A DNA stretch of 29,279 nucleotides, taken from Candidatus Acidulodesulfobacterium acidiphilum. GTDB taxonomy: Bacteria > SZUA-79 > Acidulodesulfobacterales > Acidulodesulfobacteraceae. Positions 16,803-27,033 of this stretch are shown here, one piece after another. The notes under the pieces were generated by a model. That model had not been told where the DNA came from and did no database searches. It saw only the letters and a program-made list of their open reading frames with translations. Numbering within the stretch: position 1 is the first letter of the stretch; the number at the start of each line of letters is the position of its first letter. The stretch is taken from assembly GCA_008534395.1 (NCBI GenBank), contig SHMQ01000030.1, forward strand, positions 1 through 29,279. The letters run 5' to 3'. Position numbers and translations under genes: made by a program.

Positions 16803-18344
16803 ATGGGAATAAATTCTAAAATACTTATTATAGATTTCGGTTCGCAATATACCCAGCTTATTGCAAGGAAAATCAGGGAAAGCAAGGTTTATTGCGAGAT
16901 ATATCCCTATAATTCTCCGTTAAGCAAAATTAAACAATACAATGCAAATGCAATTATACTTTCAGGCGGGCCGTCTTCGGTTTACGATAAAAATGCTCCC
17001 ATAATTTCTAAGGATTTATTTAAATTAAACGTTCCTTTCTTAGGCATATGTTACGGCATGCAGATTATGGCGCATCTACTAGGCGGAGAGGTCAAACCGG
17101 CTAAAAACAGGGAATACGGCCATTCTAAACTTGAAATACTTCGTAAGAGCAGCCTTTTAAAAGGGTGCGGCAAATCCAGTTTGGTATGGATGAGCCACGG
17201 CGACGTCATAGTGAAAATTCCGACAGGTTTTAAAATAACGGCGCAGACGGAAACCTGCGATACCGCGGCATTTGAATATCCGGAAAAAAAATTTTACGGA
17301 CTGCAGTTTCATCCCGAAGTGGTTCACACCGAATGCGGGACTGATATATTAAATAATTTTTTGTTTAAAATATCAGGCGTTAAAGGCGACTGGGAACTGG
17401 AAGATTTTATATCCGACAAAGTAGGAGAAATCAGGAAAAAAACCGGCGGGGCAAAAGCTATATGTGCTCTTTCGGGAGGAGTCGATTCTACGGTAGCGGC
17501 GGTTATTACCAACAGGGCTATAGGCGGCAACCTTAAATGCATATTTGTCGACAACGGACTTTTAAGAGAATCGGAAGCGAAATCTGTTATGAAGTATTAT
17601 AAGGAAAATCTTAGCCTTAACGTAAAATCAGTCAACGCTTCTGCTTTATTCTTAAAGGAACTTAAAGGGGTGACCGATCCTGAAAGAAAACGTAAAATTA
17701 TCGGCAGGCTTTTTATAAAAATATTCGAAAAAGAAGCTAAAAAGATTAAAGGCGTGAATTTTTTGGTGCAGGGAACGCTTTATCCGGACGTAATAGAATC
17801 CGTTAAAGTTTTCGGCGCCTCAAGCGTAATAAAAAGCCATCACAACGTCGGAGGTCTTCCAAAAAAATTAAATCTAAAATTAATAGAACCCTTAAGGGAA
17901 TTATTTAAAGACGAGGTCCGCGTTATAGGAAAAAAATTAGGAATTCCGGAAGAAATAATAAACAGGCAGCCGTTTCCCGGTCCAGGATTAGCAATAAGAA
18001 TAATAGGGGCGGTGGATAAAAAAAATCTCGATATTTTAAGGAAAGCCGATGCTATAGTTACTCAGGAAATAAAAGCGGCGGGATTATACGATAAAATATG
18101 GCAGTCTTTTCCGGTGCTAGTGCCGGTAAAAACTGTAGGCGTAATGGGCGATAAAAGGAGTTATGAATCGGTAGTGGCTCTTCGCGCCGTGACTTCCGTG
18201 GACGGAATGACCGCCGATTTTGCAAAATTAGATTACGATATATTAAGAACATGTTCTTCAAGGATAATTTCGGAAATTAAAGGGGTTAACAGGGTGGTTT
18301 ACGATATTACTTCAAAACCGCCTTCGACTATAGAATGGGAATAA
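16803..18344 (+). CDS. guaA: GMP synthase (glutamine-hydrolysing)
   Basis: Amidates XMP to GMP. The glutaminase domain has the triad Cys83 (LGICYGMQ), His170 and Glu172 (QFHPEV). The ATP-pyrophosphatase domain starts with the P-loop SGGVDST (224-230), and the dimerisation domain ends with [12 protein letters not shown]. 513 residues, full length. It follows guaB by three bases and precedes dnaE by 19 bp, so the three are probably on one transcript. Confidence 0.98.
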   Translation: MGINSKILIIDFGSQYTQLIARKIRESKVYCEIYPYNSPLSKIKQYNANAIILSGGPSSVYDKNAPIISKDLFKLNVPFLGICYGMQIMAHLLGGEVKPAKNREYGHSKLEILRKSSLLKGCGKSSLVWMSHGDVIVKIPTGFKITAQTETCDTAAFEYPEKKFYGLQFHPEVVHTECGTDILNNFLFKISGVKGDWELEDFISDKVGEIRKKTGGAKAICALSGGVDSTVAAVITNRAIGGNLKCIFVDNGLLRESEAKSVMKYYKENLSLNVKSVNASALFLKELKGVTDPERKRKIIGRLFIKIFEKEAKKIKGVNFLVQGTLYPDVIESVKVFGASSVIKSHHNVGGLPKKLNLKLIEPLRELFKDEVRVIGKKLGIPEEIINRQPFPGPGLAIRIIGAVDKKNLDILRKADAIVTQEIKAAGLYDKIWQSFPVLVPVKTVGVMGDKRSYESVVALRAVTSVDGMTADFAKLDYDILRTCSSRIISEIKGVNRVVYDITSKPPSTIEWE

Positions 18345-18363
18345 AAAACGGAGTAAATTTATA

Positions 18364-21300
18364 ATGAGCGATTTTGTTCATTTGCATCTTCATTCGCATT
18401 ACAGTCTTTTAGACGGCGCAATTAAAATAGACGATATAGTAAATAAAGCTATAGAATTTAATATGCCTGCCGTTGCGGTAACCGACCACGGAAATATGTT
18501 CGGAGCGATAGAATTTTACGAAAAAGCGGTTAAAAAAGGAGTCAAACCTATAATCGGATGCGAAATGTATATTTCAAAATCCGATATGAAACTGAAAAAC
18601 TCAAACGAAAAATTTTATAATCACCTTATTCTTCTTGCAAAAAACGATACAGGTTATCAAAATCTTTCGAAATTAGTTTCTATGTCTTACATAGACGGAT
18701 TTTATTACAAACCGAGAATAGACAAAAATACCTTAAAAGACCATAGCGAAGGATTAGTAGCCATGTCCGCCTGCATTAAAGGCGAAATACCTTACGAAAT
18801 AGTAAAAGGACGATTCGATTCTGCGGAAGAAAGCCTTAAGTTTTATTTAGATATTTTTAAAGACGATTTTTATTTGGAAATGCAGGTTCAGGGTATGGAA
18901 GAACAGCTTACCGCCAACGACGGACTAATAGAGCTTTCCAAAAAATACGGAGTACCTTTAACGGCCACCAACGACTGCCATTATCTTCTCAAAGAGGACT
19001 ATGAAGCTCACGACGTACTTCTTTGCATACAGACCGGAAAGACCGTCGAGGACAAAGACAGATTAAAATTTTCGACTAAAGACCTATATTTTAGGTCGCA
19101 GGACGAGATGAAAGAAATTTTTGGCCGTTACCCTTCCGAAGCTATATCTAATACGCTTTTGGTTGCCGATAAATGCAATTTTTCTTTTAAATTAAAAGGC
19201 GGACACTATTTTCCCCAATTCAAACCCGGAAACGAAGCCGAAAAACTAAAAAACGCAAAATCATCCTTAGGCGCAACCGTCGAAGCGAATGAACGTCAGC
19301 CTGTTAATATAACAGAAACAGCTATTGGAGACGATTTCGATGCCGCCGATTATTTCGAGAAAAAAACAAGGGAAGGTTTCGAGGGAATTTTTATAAAAAA
19401 CCCTTCTAAAGCCGCTGCAGAATCCTATTTAAAAAGAAAGGAAGAATACGAATCAAGATTAGACATGGAAATAGAAGTTATTAAAAAATCTAATTTTGCG
19501 GGATATTTTTTGATAGTTTCCGATTTTATAAAATATGCGAAAGAACATGATATACCCGTCGGTCCGGGCAGAGGTTCCGCCGCCGGAAGCTTAGCCGCCT
19601 ACTGTCTTAAAATTACGGAAATAGACCCCATAAAATACGATTTGATGTTTGAAAGATTTCTTAATCCCGAAAGAATAAGCATGCCCGATATAGACTCCGA
19701 TTTCTGCATAAACGGAAGAGACGAAGTTATTAAATATGTTGCGCATAAATACGGCGAAGAAAAGGTGTCGCAGATAATAACTTTCGGTACCATGCTTGCA
19801 AAAGCCGTTATCAGGGATACCGGCAGGGCTTTGAATATGCCGTATGCAGAAGTCGATAAGATCGCAAAATTAGTTCCGAATACTCTTGGCATTACTTTAG
19901 AAAATGCAATAAAAGAAGAGCCTAAGCTCCGCAATTTAATTGAAACGAACCCTAAGGTAAAGAAATTAATAGAAATAGCAAAAAGATTGGAAGGTCTTGC
20001 CAGGCATGCAAGCACGCATGCCGCCGGCGTAGTAATATCTAACGAACCTATAAACAGTTATATGCCTTTATATAAAGGCACAAAAGAAACGGACGTTATT
20101 ACTACTCAGTATACCGGAACAGATTTAGAAAAACTTGGATTTATAAAGTTCGACTTTCTGGGATTAAAAACGCTTACGGTAATGAATGAGGCTATAAAGC
20201 TTATTAACGAAACTAAATTCCTTCAAAGACTGCAAAGGGAACATGAAGAAGAAGTGGAAAGCGGCGGCTTTAACGAAGATAAGGATTTTAATATATACGA
20301 TATAGATTTAAACGATAAGGCTACGTTTAAACTGCTGGCGGCTGGAGACACCACCGGCGTGTTTCAGTTAGAAAGTTCGGGTATGAAAGAATTGATAAAA
20401 AAGCTGATACCAAATTCATTTGAAGATTTAATTCCTCTCGTAGCTTTGTATAGACCTGGACCGCTAGGAAGCGGCATGGTGGACGATTTTATCAAGGCTA
20501 AGCACGGTAAAGCCAAAATACATTATATTCATCCGTCGCTTAAGGATATTCTCCATGAAACTTACGGCGTAATGCTATATCAAGAGCAGATAATGAGGGT
20601 GGCTACTAATCTTGCCGGATTTTCTATGGGCGAAGCCGACGTTTTAAGAAAGGGCGTAGGAAAGAAGCAGACTGAACTTATCAATCAGATGAAAGATAAG
20701 TTCATAAGCGGATGCAAAGCAAACGGCATAGAAGAGTCGAAATCCGAAAAGATTTTTTCCCTTATAGTAAAATTCGGAGAATACGGCTTCAATAAATCAC
20801 ATTCCACCGCCTATGCATATATTGCATATATGACTGCATATTTAAAAGCTAATTATAAAGAGCATTTTACCGCCGCTCTTTTATCCAGCGAAATGACAAA
20901 TGCGGATAAATTGACTAAGATAATAAACGAAGCAAAATCGGGAATGAACGCATGCGAAATATTACCGCCGTCGGTTAACGAATCGTCCGAAAGGTTTGCT
21001 ATAGTCGAAAAAAGAATTTGCGCGGATAATTGTGAAGATAAAAACAAAGAATTTGCCGGCGGTACGGTTAAGTTAGCTATAAGGACAGGCTTGGGAGCCG
21101 TAAAAAACGTCGGCAAAGCCGCCATAGATTCTATTTTGCAGGCTCGCTCAGACAAGCCTTTTAGAGACTTGTTAGATTTTTGTTCAAGGGTAGATACCAG
21201 GAAAGTCAATAAGAGGACGATAGAAAACTTGATTAAAAGCGGGGCTTTAGATATAGGCGGAGAATCGAGGAAATGGATGCTAGATAATCTTGAAGCGGTA

Positions 21301-22254
21301 ATGGAAGAATCTATCCGCAAAAGAGAAAAAGAAGATTCCGGACAGGCCGATTTATTCGGTTCATCATCGGAAGGTATAGATTTTGATGCAGGAAAAAACG
21401 ATTCCTATTTAACGGCTGCAGGAGAAAAAGACGATATAAAATCCATCCTTGCTTTTGAAAAAGAGTCGCTCGGTTTCTATCTGTCGGGGCATCCTTTAGA
21501 CGGTTATGAAGAAAAATTAAAACTTCTTAAAATAAAACCCGTAACCGATATAGTAAGGGAATATATAGAAGCAAAAGGAAAAATTCCTCAGGATGCTTCA
21601 TATAAAGTCGTGGGAGTAATAAATCAGCTTAAAATCCGCAAGACTAAAAGCAACGATAAAATGGCTTCTTTTATATTAAACGACAATAATTCGAATATAG
21701 AAACCGTGTTTTTTCCAAAAAGTTTTTTAAAATACGAAGATGTGTTATCTACTAATCAGCCGGTAATTATTACGGGGAGAATAGATTTTTCGGGCTTAGA
21801 CATTTCCGCCTTAAGCGGCAAAGGAATACAGGCGGCGGATGACGAAAATTTATCGGACATCGAAGCCTCGGAAAACGGCATATACAAACTGGAAGATAAC
21901 GCATTAACGGAAAACGCAGGGCAAAACGCTGCTTTAATTAACGGAGACGCAGATCTGGGCATTAAAATTGTCGGCGAAAGCATAGAACTGCTTGATGCGG
22001 TAAAAGTTAAACTGCCGGTAAAACCTGCTGGAGAAGCCTGTATTATAGAGATAAAAGACAATGTTGTTATGCTTGACGGCGCCGAATTTAAAAAAATGCT
22101 TTTTGAAATTAAAAAAAGTTTTTCAGAAGCAAAAGGAAGCGATAAGGTAATATTCAAAATTTCGGGATACAGCATTACCCTTGGAGAAAATATTGCCGTG
22201 GACAAATCTTTATTGAAATCCAATCCGTTATTTAATTACTTGAATATTATTTGA
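18364..22254 (+). CDS. dnaE: DNA polymerase III subunit alpha
   Basis: Replicative DNA polymerase of the DnaE type, 1296 residues against about 1160 in E. coli. An N-terminal PHP domain (about 1-280) begins [15 protein letters not shown] and appears to keep a full metal site: His8, His10, Asp17, His42, Glu67, His87, Cys137, Asp204, His206. The palm carries PGRGSAAGS (401-409) and the catalytic DIDSDF (442-447), with a third Asp in KFDFLGLKT. Helix-hairpin-helix and OB-fold segments follow (OB around [18 protein letters not shown]). Extra residues appear at about 287-325, at about 620-640 (acidic, [10 protein letters not shown]) and near the C-terminus. It is followed by accA, a pairing also seen in E. 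coli. Confidence 0.97.
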   Translation: MSDFVHLHLHSHYSLLDGAIKIDDIVNKAIEFNMPAVAVTDHGNMFGAIEFYEKAVKKGVKPIIGCEMYISKSDMKLKNSNEKFYNHLILLAKNDTGYQNLSKLVSMSYIDGFYYKPRIDKNTLKDHSEGLVAMSACIKGEIPYEIVKGRFDSAEESLKFYLDIFKDDFYLEMQVQGMEEQLTANDGLIELSKKYGVPLTATNDCHYLLKEDYEAHDVLLCIQTGKTVEDKDRLKFSTKDLYFRSQDEMKEIFGRYPSEAISNTLLVADKCNFSFKLKGGHYFPQFKPGNEAEKLKNAKSSLGATVEANERQPVNITETAIGDDFDAADYFEKKTREGFEGIFIKNPSKAAAESYLKRKEEYESRLDMEIEVIKKSNFAGYFLIVSDFIKYAKEHDIPVGPGRGSAAGSLAAYCLKITEIDPIKYDLMFERFLNPERISMPDIDSDFCINGRDEVIKYVAHKYGEEKVSQIITFGTMLAKAVIRDTGRALNMPYAEVDKIAKLVPNTLGITLENAIKEEPKLRNLIETNPKVKKLIEIAKRLEGLARHASTHAAGVVISNEPINSYMPLYKGTKETDVITTQYTGTDLEKLGFIKFDFLGLKTLTVMNEAIKLINETKFLQRLQREHEEEVESGGFNEDKDFNIYDIDLNDKATFKLLAAGDTTGVFQLESSGMKELIKKLIPNSFEDLIPLVALYRPGPLGSGMVDDFIKAKHGKAKIHYIHPSLKDILHETYGVMLYQEQIMRVATNLAGFSMGEADVLRKGVGKKQTELINQMKDKFISGCKANGIEESKSEKIFSLIVKFGEYGFNKSHSTAYAYIAYMTAYLKANYKEHFTAALLSSEMTNADKLTKIINEAKSGMNACEILPPSVNESSERFAIVEKRICADNCEDKNKEFAGGTVKLAIRTGLGAVKNVGKAAIDSILQARSDKPFRDLLDFCSRVDTRKVNKRTIENLIKSGALDIGGESRKWMLDNLEAVMEESIRKREKEDSGQADLFGSSSEGIDFDAGKNDSYLTAAGEKDDIKSILAFEKESLGFYLSGHPLDGYEEKLKLLKIKPVTDIVREYIEAKGKIPQDASYKVVGVINQLKIRKTKSNDKMASFILNDNNSNIETVFFPKSFLKYEDVLSTNQPVIITGRIDFSGLDISALSGKGIQAADDENLSDIEASENGIYKLEDNALTENAGQNAALINGDADLGIKIVGESIELLDAVKVKLPVKPAGEACIIEIKDNVVMLDGAEFKKMLFEIKKSFSEAKGSDKVIFKISGYSITLGENIAVDKSLLKSNPLFNYLNII

Positions 22255-22267
22255 TAGATGGTATAAT
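22240..22267 (+). promoter_or_regulatory. Candidate promoter for accA
   Basis: TTGAAT at 22240-22245 (four of six -35 bases) and a perfect TATAAT at 22262-22267 are separated by 16 bp, overlapping the last codons of dnaE. The predicted start near 22274 leaves an AT-rich leader of about 76 nt before the accA ATG. The rest of the gap 22255-22349 shows only AT-rich sequence. Confidence 0.4.
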
Positions 22268-22349
22268 AAAAAAAACAAAAATATAAAAGAGTTACATTTA
22301 ACAAACAAATAAAATAATAATAATAAGTAAAAAAATATAAAATATTATC

Positions 22350-23294
22350 ATGGCATTACAGTATTTGGATTTTGAAAAACCCATCATAGAACTGGAACAG
22401 AAGATAGAAGAACTTAAGACTTTTAATCTTGGAGGATTTGCCGACGTCGAAGACGAGATTAAAAACCTTGAAACAAAAAAAGAAAAACTTATAAAAGATA
22501 TTTTTAAAAATATAAACAACTGGCAGATTACCCAGTTGTCAAGGCATCCGCTGAGACCATACGCTATGGATTATATAGAAACGGCGGCGGAAAATTTTAT
22601 AGAACTTCACGGCGACAGGCGGTTTATGGACGACAAAGCGGTAATAGGCGGATTCTGTTTCATGAACGATGAGCGGGTGCTTATAGTCGGACACCAGAAA
22701 GGGCGGAACACTAGAGATAAAATGTGCAGAAATTTCGGCATGCCGCATCCTGAAGGCTACAGAAAAGCGCAAAGACTTTTTAAGCTTGCCGACAGGTATA
22801 AAATTCCTATCGTCACGCTGATAGATACTCCTGGGGCATATCCCGGTTTAGGTGCGGAAGAAAGAGGACAGTCCGAGGCTATAGCGGAAACGATATACGA
22901 ATTATTAAACGTTAACGTTCCGGTGATATCGGTAATTATAGGAGAAGGCGGAAGCGGAGGCGCTCTTGCTTTTGGAACAGGCAACAGCGTATTAATGATG
23001 GAATATTCCGTTTATTCGGTTATATCGCCTGAAGGATGCGCTTCTATTTTATACAAAGATACTTCTAAAACGGAAGAAGCGGCGAATTCTCTGAAATTAA
23101 CCGCAAAAGACCTGCTTAACGACTCCAAGGCCATAGACGGCATTATAGCGGAACCTCTCGGCGGCGCGCACAGGGACCCTAAACTTGCCGCCGAAAATTT
23201 AAAGAAAGCAGTCTTGGAAAATATAAACGAATTGAAAAAATACAAAGGGGAAGATTTAAGAAACCAAAGAATTGAAAAGTTTTCCAAATTTTAA
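22350..23294 (+). CDS. accA: Acetyl-CoA carboxylase carboxyltransferase subunit alpha
   Basis: With AccD it forms the carboxyltransferase that makes malonyl-CoA for fatty acid synthesis. The N-terminus MALQYLDFEKPIIELEQKIE matches the family exactly in position, which fixes the start although no Shine-Dalgarno is visible. LSRHPLRPYAMDYI, IGHQKGRNT-like GHQKGRNTRDK, DTPGAYPG, GEGGSGGALAFG and ISPEGCASILYKD are the carboxyltransferase motifs. 314 residues, full length. accD is not in the window. Confidence 0.97.
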   Translation: MALQYLDFEKPIIELEQKIEELKTFNLGGFADVEDEIKNLETKKEKLIKDIFKNINNWQITQLSRHPLRPYAMDYIETAAENFIELHGDRRFMDDKAVIGGFCFMNDERVLIVGHQKGRNTRDKMCRNFGMPHPEGYRKAQRLFKLADRYKIPIVTLIDTPGAYPGLGAEERGQSEAIAETIYELLNVNVPVISVIIGEGGSGGALAFGTGNSVLMMEYSVYSVISPEGCASILYKDTSKTEEAANSLKLTAKDLLNDSKAIDGIIAEPLGGAHRDPKLAAENLKKAVLENINELKKYKGEDLRNQRIEKFSKF

Positions 23295-23330
23295 ATTCAT
23301 TAATATTCAATAATAACGTTTTATTCCTTT

Positions 23331-25121
23331 ATGGTAGAATATCCGGATATTGCTTATTTTCTTTCAAAAGACCTTATTTCTAAAAATTCCAGAGAAGAAA
23401 TATACGAAAAAATTTCGATAACGGCCTCTAAATTTATAAAGAGCGATATCGTCACTATTTTTATGCTCAACGAGGATACCGAAAAAATAAACTGCGTAAA
23501 TTACTACAAGGACGGAAAATTTATAAAGAAAGATTTAGAAATATTGCTCGGCGAAGGTTTAATAGGTTCGGTTATAGAGAACGGCGAATCTTTGGTCAGT
23601 TCTAATTTAAAAACGGATTTATCGGATATATATTATGAACTTGAAAAACAGTTTACTGGAATGTCGTCTATGCTCAGCGTTCCTATTTATGCAGGATCGT
23701 TAGTTTTAGGCGCTTTAAATATATACGGCAAAGAAATATATGAATTTTCGGAAGAAGAAGTAAAAATAGCCAAGTTTATCGCTATGCTGGGCGGTATTTT
23801 CATATACAGCCTGACCCTTTACGAAAACGCAAATCTTTTATACTTAAGGCAAAAAGATGAAAGCCGCAAAATATCCGATTTGTTGGAAATTTCAAAATTA
23901 GTCTCTTCGTCTTTAGACCTTACCAGTATTATCGAATACTCTATAAAAAGGCTTATGAATTATACCAAAACGGATTCAGCGCTCGTATATCTTAAAGAAA
24001 ACAATAAAGATGTAAATAAATTCTGTTATGAATTTTTTAACTGCAATGTGACGGGATGTTCTAATTACGGCGGGAGTATCAACTGTTATAATATCACGGA
24101 TTTCAGCTGTCCTTTCGTAAAATGCCCTCCGGAAAATAAAATACTTCAAAAATGCAACGCTTGCGATTTCTTCAAAAATATTTCATTAAAATTATTTAAC
24201 GCTTACAATATGGATGCTTCGTTTTCCGGCCACGATACGTTGAAATTAAACGATTGTAAATGTTTAAAAACCGTAAGTTCCGATTATCCGACTATAAATT
24301 ATTATGAAGACGATTCCGTTTCAGGAAGCGAAAACAATTCGCCGTGCGATTGTTTTTTGAAAGATATTTCTAAAAAAACTTTTATAGCTATTCCCGTTAA
24401 GACCGACAAAGATTTTCTCGGTCTTATTTTTCTTTTAGGAAAAATAAAAACGGAATATTCAATGGAAACTATCGATTTTACAGCAAATATTTCAAGCATA
24501 ATTTCAGTAGCGGTTTATAACGCGCAAACGCTTAACTATATCGAAGAAGAACATTTTGAAACTATAAGCTCTATATCCGAAGCTATAGAAGCAAGAGATA
24601 CATATACGAGAACTCACGGCGACCGGCTTATAGATTACGGCGTTATGGTTGCTAAGGAACTTGGGCTAAGCCATAACGAAATTAAAAATATAAGATATGC
24701 GGCGGCAATGCACGACGTAGGAAAGATAGGCATAAAAGATTCAATATTAAACAAGCAGGGCAAACTTACGGACGAAGAATACGAAGAGATTAAAAAACAT
24801 CCGGAAATAGGCTATAATATGCTAAAAAAAATAAAGTTTTTAAGCCATATAGCAAACGACGTTCTTCACCATCAGGAAAGATACGACGGAAAAGGCTATC
24901 CATTCGGTCTTTCCGGCGAAGATATCCCTATAGCCTCAAGAATTATAGCGGTAGTGGATACTTTCGACGCAATGACGACCGACAGGCCATACAGAAAAGC
25001 TCTTCCGGTTGAAACGGCGCTGGAAGAAATTAAAAAAAATTCCGGAACGCAATTCGACCCGAATGTAGTCGAGGCATTTTTGAAAGCCGTCAAGTCGGGG
25101 GGGGGGGGGTACCCTTACTAA
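23331..25121 (+). CDS. GAF-GAF(Cys-rich)-HD-GYP c-di-GMP phosphodiesterase
   Basis: A soluble 596-residue signalling protein. The first GAF domain spans about 10-165 (LGEGLIGSVIENGE, LSVPIYAGSLVLGALNIYG). A second GAF domain spans about 183-400 and is interrupted by a Cys-rich insert at 232-341 with twelve Cys: 232, 238, 243, 252, 260, 265, 275, 278, 309, 311, 339, 341. The HD-GYP output domain lies at about 410-590: HGDRL, HDVGKIGI (461-468), HHQERYDGKGYP (513-524), SRIIAVVDTFDAMTTDRPYR. HD and GYP residues are intact, so c-di-GMP hydrolysis is expected. The 3' end holds a run of 13 G, giving the tail SGGGGYPY. No Shine-Dalgarno is clear. It lies 36 bp after accA; a functional link to accA is not apparent. 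Confidence 0.9.
   Translation: MVEYPDIAYFLSKDLISKNSREEIYEKISITASKFIKSDIVTIFMLNEDTEKINCVNYYKDGKFIKKDLEILLGEGLIGSVIENGESLVSSNLKTDLSDIYYELEKQFTGMSSMLSVPIYAGSLVLGALNIYGKEIYEFSEEEVKIAKFIAMLGGIFIYSLTLYENANLLYLRQKDESRKISDLLEISKLVSSSLDLTSIIEYSIKRLMNYTKTDSALVYLKENNKDVNKFCYEFFNCNVTGCSNYGGSINCYNITDFSCPFVKCPPENKILQKCNACDFFKNISLKLFNAYNMDASFSGHDTLKLNDCKCLKTVSSDYPTINYYEDDSVSGSENNSPCDCFLKDISKKTFIAIPVKTDKDFLGLIFLLGKIKTEYSMETIDFTANISSIISVAVYNAQTLNYIEEEHFETISSISEAIEARDTYTRTHGDRLIDYGVMVAKELGLSHNEIKNIRYAAAMHDVGKIGIKDSILNKQGKLTDEEYEEIKKHPEIGYNMLKKIKFLSHIANDVLHHQERYDGKGYPFGLSGEDIPIASRIIAVVDTFDAMTTDRPYRKALPVETALEEIKKNSGTQFDPNVVEAFLKAVKSGGGGYPY
25097..25109 (+). repeat. Homopolymeric run of 13 G at the 3' end of the HD-GYP gene
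   Basis: Thirteen consecutive G follow AAGTC and precede TACC. The tract encodes the end of a Ser and four Gly. Losing one G would change the tail from GGGGYPY to GGGGTLTK; gaining one would give GGGGVPLLNNNY. All three versions stop within about ten codons. Such tracts slip easily during replication, and they are also a common place for sequencing or assembly errors. Confidence 0.9.
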
Positions 25122-25150
25122 ATAATAATTACTAAATTATTTAAAAAAAA

Positions 25151-25250
25151 AATAAAGGTGTCAATAAAGGTGTCAATAAAGGTGTCAGATTTATTTATTT
25201 TCTTACTCAATAAAGGTGTCAGATTTATTTATTTTAGATTTATTTATTTT
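25151..25250. repeat. Degenerate direct repeats derived from GGTGTC element arms
   Basis: AATAAAGGTGTC is repeated three times in tandem (25151-25162, 25163-25174, 25175-25186) and again at 25209-25220. AGATTTATTTATTTT follows the third and fourth copies and is itself duplicated (25187-25201, 25221-25235, 25236-25250). The core AAAGGTGTCAGATTT is the start of a left arm of the palindromic family, without matching right arms. This looks like slippage or template-switch expansion of half-elements. The gap 25122-25403 holds this block and copy D and nothing else that I can recognise. Confidence 0.8.
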
Positions 25251-25277
25251 CTTACTTACGTCTGCGTTTGCTGGTTT

Positions 25278-25347
25278 TGAGAAAAAGGCGTCGGATTTTA
25301 ATTGACTGTTTAGTATGCGGAAAATAAAATCCGACGCCTTTTTCTCA
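25278..25347. repeat. GGTGTC palindromic element, copy D (GGCGTCGGA variant)
   Basis: A perfect 23-bp inverted repeat: the left arm 25278-25300 contains GAAAAAGGCGTCGGATTTTA and the right arm 25325-25347 contains TAAAATCCGACGCCTTTTTC, with a 24-nt loop. Compared with copy B two base pairs have changed, both compensated in the opposite arm (T-A to C-G and A-T to G-C). The right side continues inwards with GCGGAAAA, but the left has lost its TTTTCCGC partner. The right arm carries a T5 run. The hairpin lies 158 bp after the HD-GYP stop codon and 57 bp before cobQ. Confidence 0.85.
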
Positions 25348-25403
25348 TGCTGAAAATTAAGTACGTGCATTAAAAAAAGATTAAAAAGGCTGCTAATAGA
25401 AAA

Positions 25404-27017
25404 ATGAAATCTAAATATATTATGATACAGGGAACGTCTAGCTCCGCCGGCAAGAGCGTTCTGACCGCCGGATTTTTAAGGTATTTTGCAAACAGAGGGG
25501 TAAACTGCTCGCCTTTTAAATCCCAGAATATGTCGCTTAACAGTTTTATTACGGAAGACGGTTCCGAAATTGCCGTTTCTCAAGCGGTACAGTCCCAAGC
25601 CGCTTTTAAAAAACCGTTGAGGCAGATTAATCCGATTTTAATAAAGCCTTCTTCCGACACCGAAATGCATCTGGTTCTGGACGGAAAACATTTCGGCAAT
25701 ATGAATTTTGAAGAATACAACGCCAAAAAAAGTTTTTTTTTAAAAAAAGCATCCCAGTCTTTCGATTTTTTAACGGAACGCAACGAACTGGTTATAGCGG
25801 AAGGCGCGGGAAGTCCGGCTGAAATAAATCTCTATAAGTATGATATCGCCAATATGGGTTTTGCCGAAATTTATAATATGCCCGTAATTTTAATCGCAGA
25901 TATAGAAAGAGGAGGCGTTTTTGCGTCTTTATACGGAACGGTAAAACTGCTGAAACCTAAATGGAGAAAATTGGTCAAAGGTTTTATAATCAATAAGTTC
26001 AGGGGTAATCTTTCAATACTGAAGCCCGGCATAGACGAGATAGAAAAAAGTTTAAATATACCATGCGCAGGCGTAATTCCTTATATTAAAAATATTCATA
26101 TAGAGGCGGAAGACAGTTTAAACCTTAAAAATGACTTAAGCGGATCCGATATATACTCTGATAACGGCGGAAAAATTAAAATAGGAATAGTCCGCTTAGA
26201 GCATATTTCAAATTTTAACGAATTCGACCCTCTTTTTTTTGACGAAAGGTTTCATCCCGTTTTTTTCGATGCAGTTCCCATTGGCGAAGCCGGTGAATTT
26301 GATATTATAATAATACCGGGAACTAAAACTACCGCTTCGGATTTAAACCAAATTAAAAAATCGGGAATTTTTGATTATATAAAAAGATTCGAAAAATTTA
26401 AGAAAGGTATTATATTAGGGATTTGCGGCGGTTTTCAGATGATGGGAAACATAATAAAAGATCCTTATAAACTTGAATCCCGTAAAAATTCGGAGAATTT
26501 AGAAACCGTCGGCGGTTTCGGTTTTTTTGGACTTGAAACGATATTATCGGACAAAAAAATAACCGTTAGCGGAAAGTATGATTTTAACGGCAGTTTCCTT
26601 GACGGTTACGAGATTCATAACGGAAGGAGTTTTTTAAAAGACGCAGAGAATGTGAAATTTGACCGTCATCAAGGCGGTAAAGGCATTTCGTCTTTTTTAC
26701 TTAAACAGGTCAACGATAATTCGGACGGTAAATGCGCTTTAGAATTTTCGGATAAAAACGAAGTTTTATCGCTAATCTCTATAGATGGAAGAAAAATAGG
26801 AACTTATGTTCACGGATTGTTTGCCGATAAAATATTTAGGGATTTTTTAGAAGAACTTGTAAACAAAAACAATAAAAATAAAAACTATAAATATATCTTG
26901 CCGAATAATAATAATCGCGATTATGCAGACGTGAGAAACGAAAGTTTTAACATTCTTGCCGATAATATAGAAAAATACGTCGATATGAAACTGTTTAAAG
27001 AAATAACGCGCATTTAA
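25404..27017 (+). CDS. cobQ: Cobyric acid synthase
   Basis: Amidates four side chains of adenosylcobyrinic a,c-diamide in cobalamin synthesis, using ATP and glutamine. The N-terminal dethiobiotin-synthetase-like ATPase domain has the P-loop GTSSSAGKS (10-18), FKSQNMSLNSF, and IAEGAGSPAEINL. The C-terminal type-1 glutamine amidotransferase domain has Cys341 in LGICGGFQMMG and the His of GTYVHGLFAD. 537 residues, slightly long: a Gly/Asp/Ser stretch around 243-256 and an Asn/Lys-rich stretch late in the protein (NKNNKNKNYKYILPNNNN) are extra. No clear Shine-Dalgarno. No other cobalamin genes are in the window. It is convergent with ftsX, with a 16-bp gap that shows no obvious bidirectional terminator. 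Confidence 0.95.
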   Translation: MKSKYIMIQGTSSSAGKSVLTAGFLRYFANRGVNCSPFKSQNMSLNSFITEDGSEIAVSQAVQSQAAFKKPLRQINPILIKPSSDTEMHLVLDGKHFGNMNFEEYNAKKSFFLKKASQSFDFLTERNELVIAEGAGSPAEINLYKYDIANMGFAEIYNMPVILIADIERGGVFASLYGTVKLLKPKWRKLVKGFIINKFRGNLSILKPGIDEIEKSLNIPCAGVIPYIKNIHIEAEDSLNLKNDLSGSDIYSDNGGKIKIGIVRLEHISNFNEFDPLFFDERFHPVFFDAVPIGEAGEFDIIIIPGTKTTASDLNQIKKSGIFDYIKRFEKFKKGIILGICGGFQMMGNIIKDPYKLESRKNSENLETVGGFGFFGLETILSDKKITVSGKYDFNGSFLDGYEIHNGRSFLKDAENVKFDRHQGGKGISSFLLKQVNDNSDGKCALEFSDKNEVLSLISIDGRKIGTYVHGLFADKIFRDFLEELVNKNNKNKNYKYILPNNNNRDYADVRNESFNILADNIEKYVDMKLFKEITRI

Positions 27018-27033
27018 TCCGTTTATATTTATA

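Noticed and set aside
19599-22223. Several minus-strand open frames of 138-155 codons opposite dnaE
   Set aside because: Low-complexity hydrophobic/Ser-rich translations typical of the antisense of AT-rich coding DNA; dnaE motifs run through the plus strand.
27018-27033. Bidirectional terminator between cobQ and ftsX
   Set aside because: The 16-base gap shows no inverted repeat with T-run.
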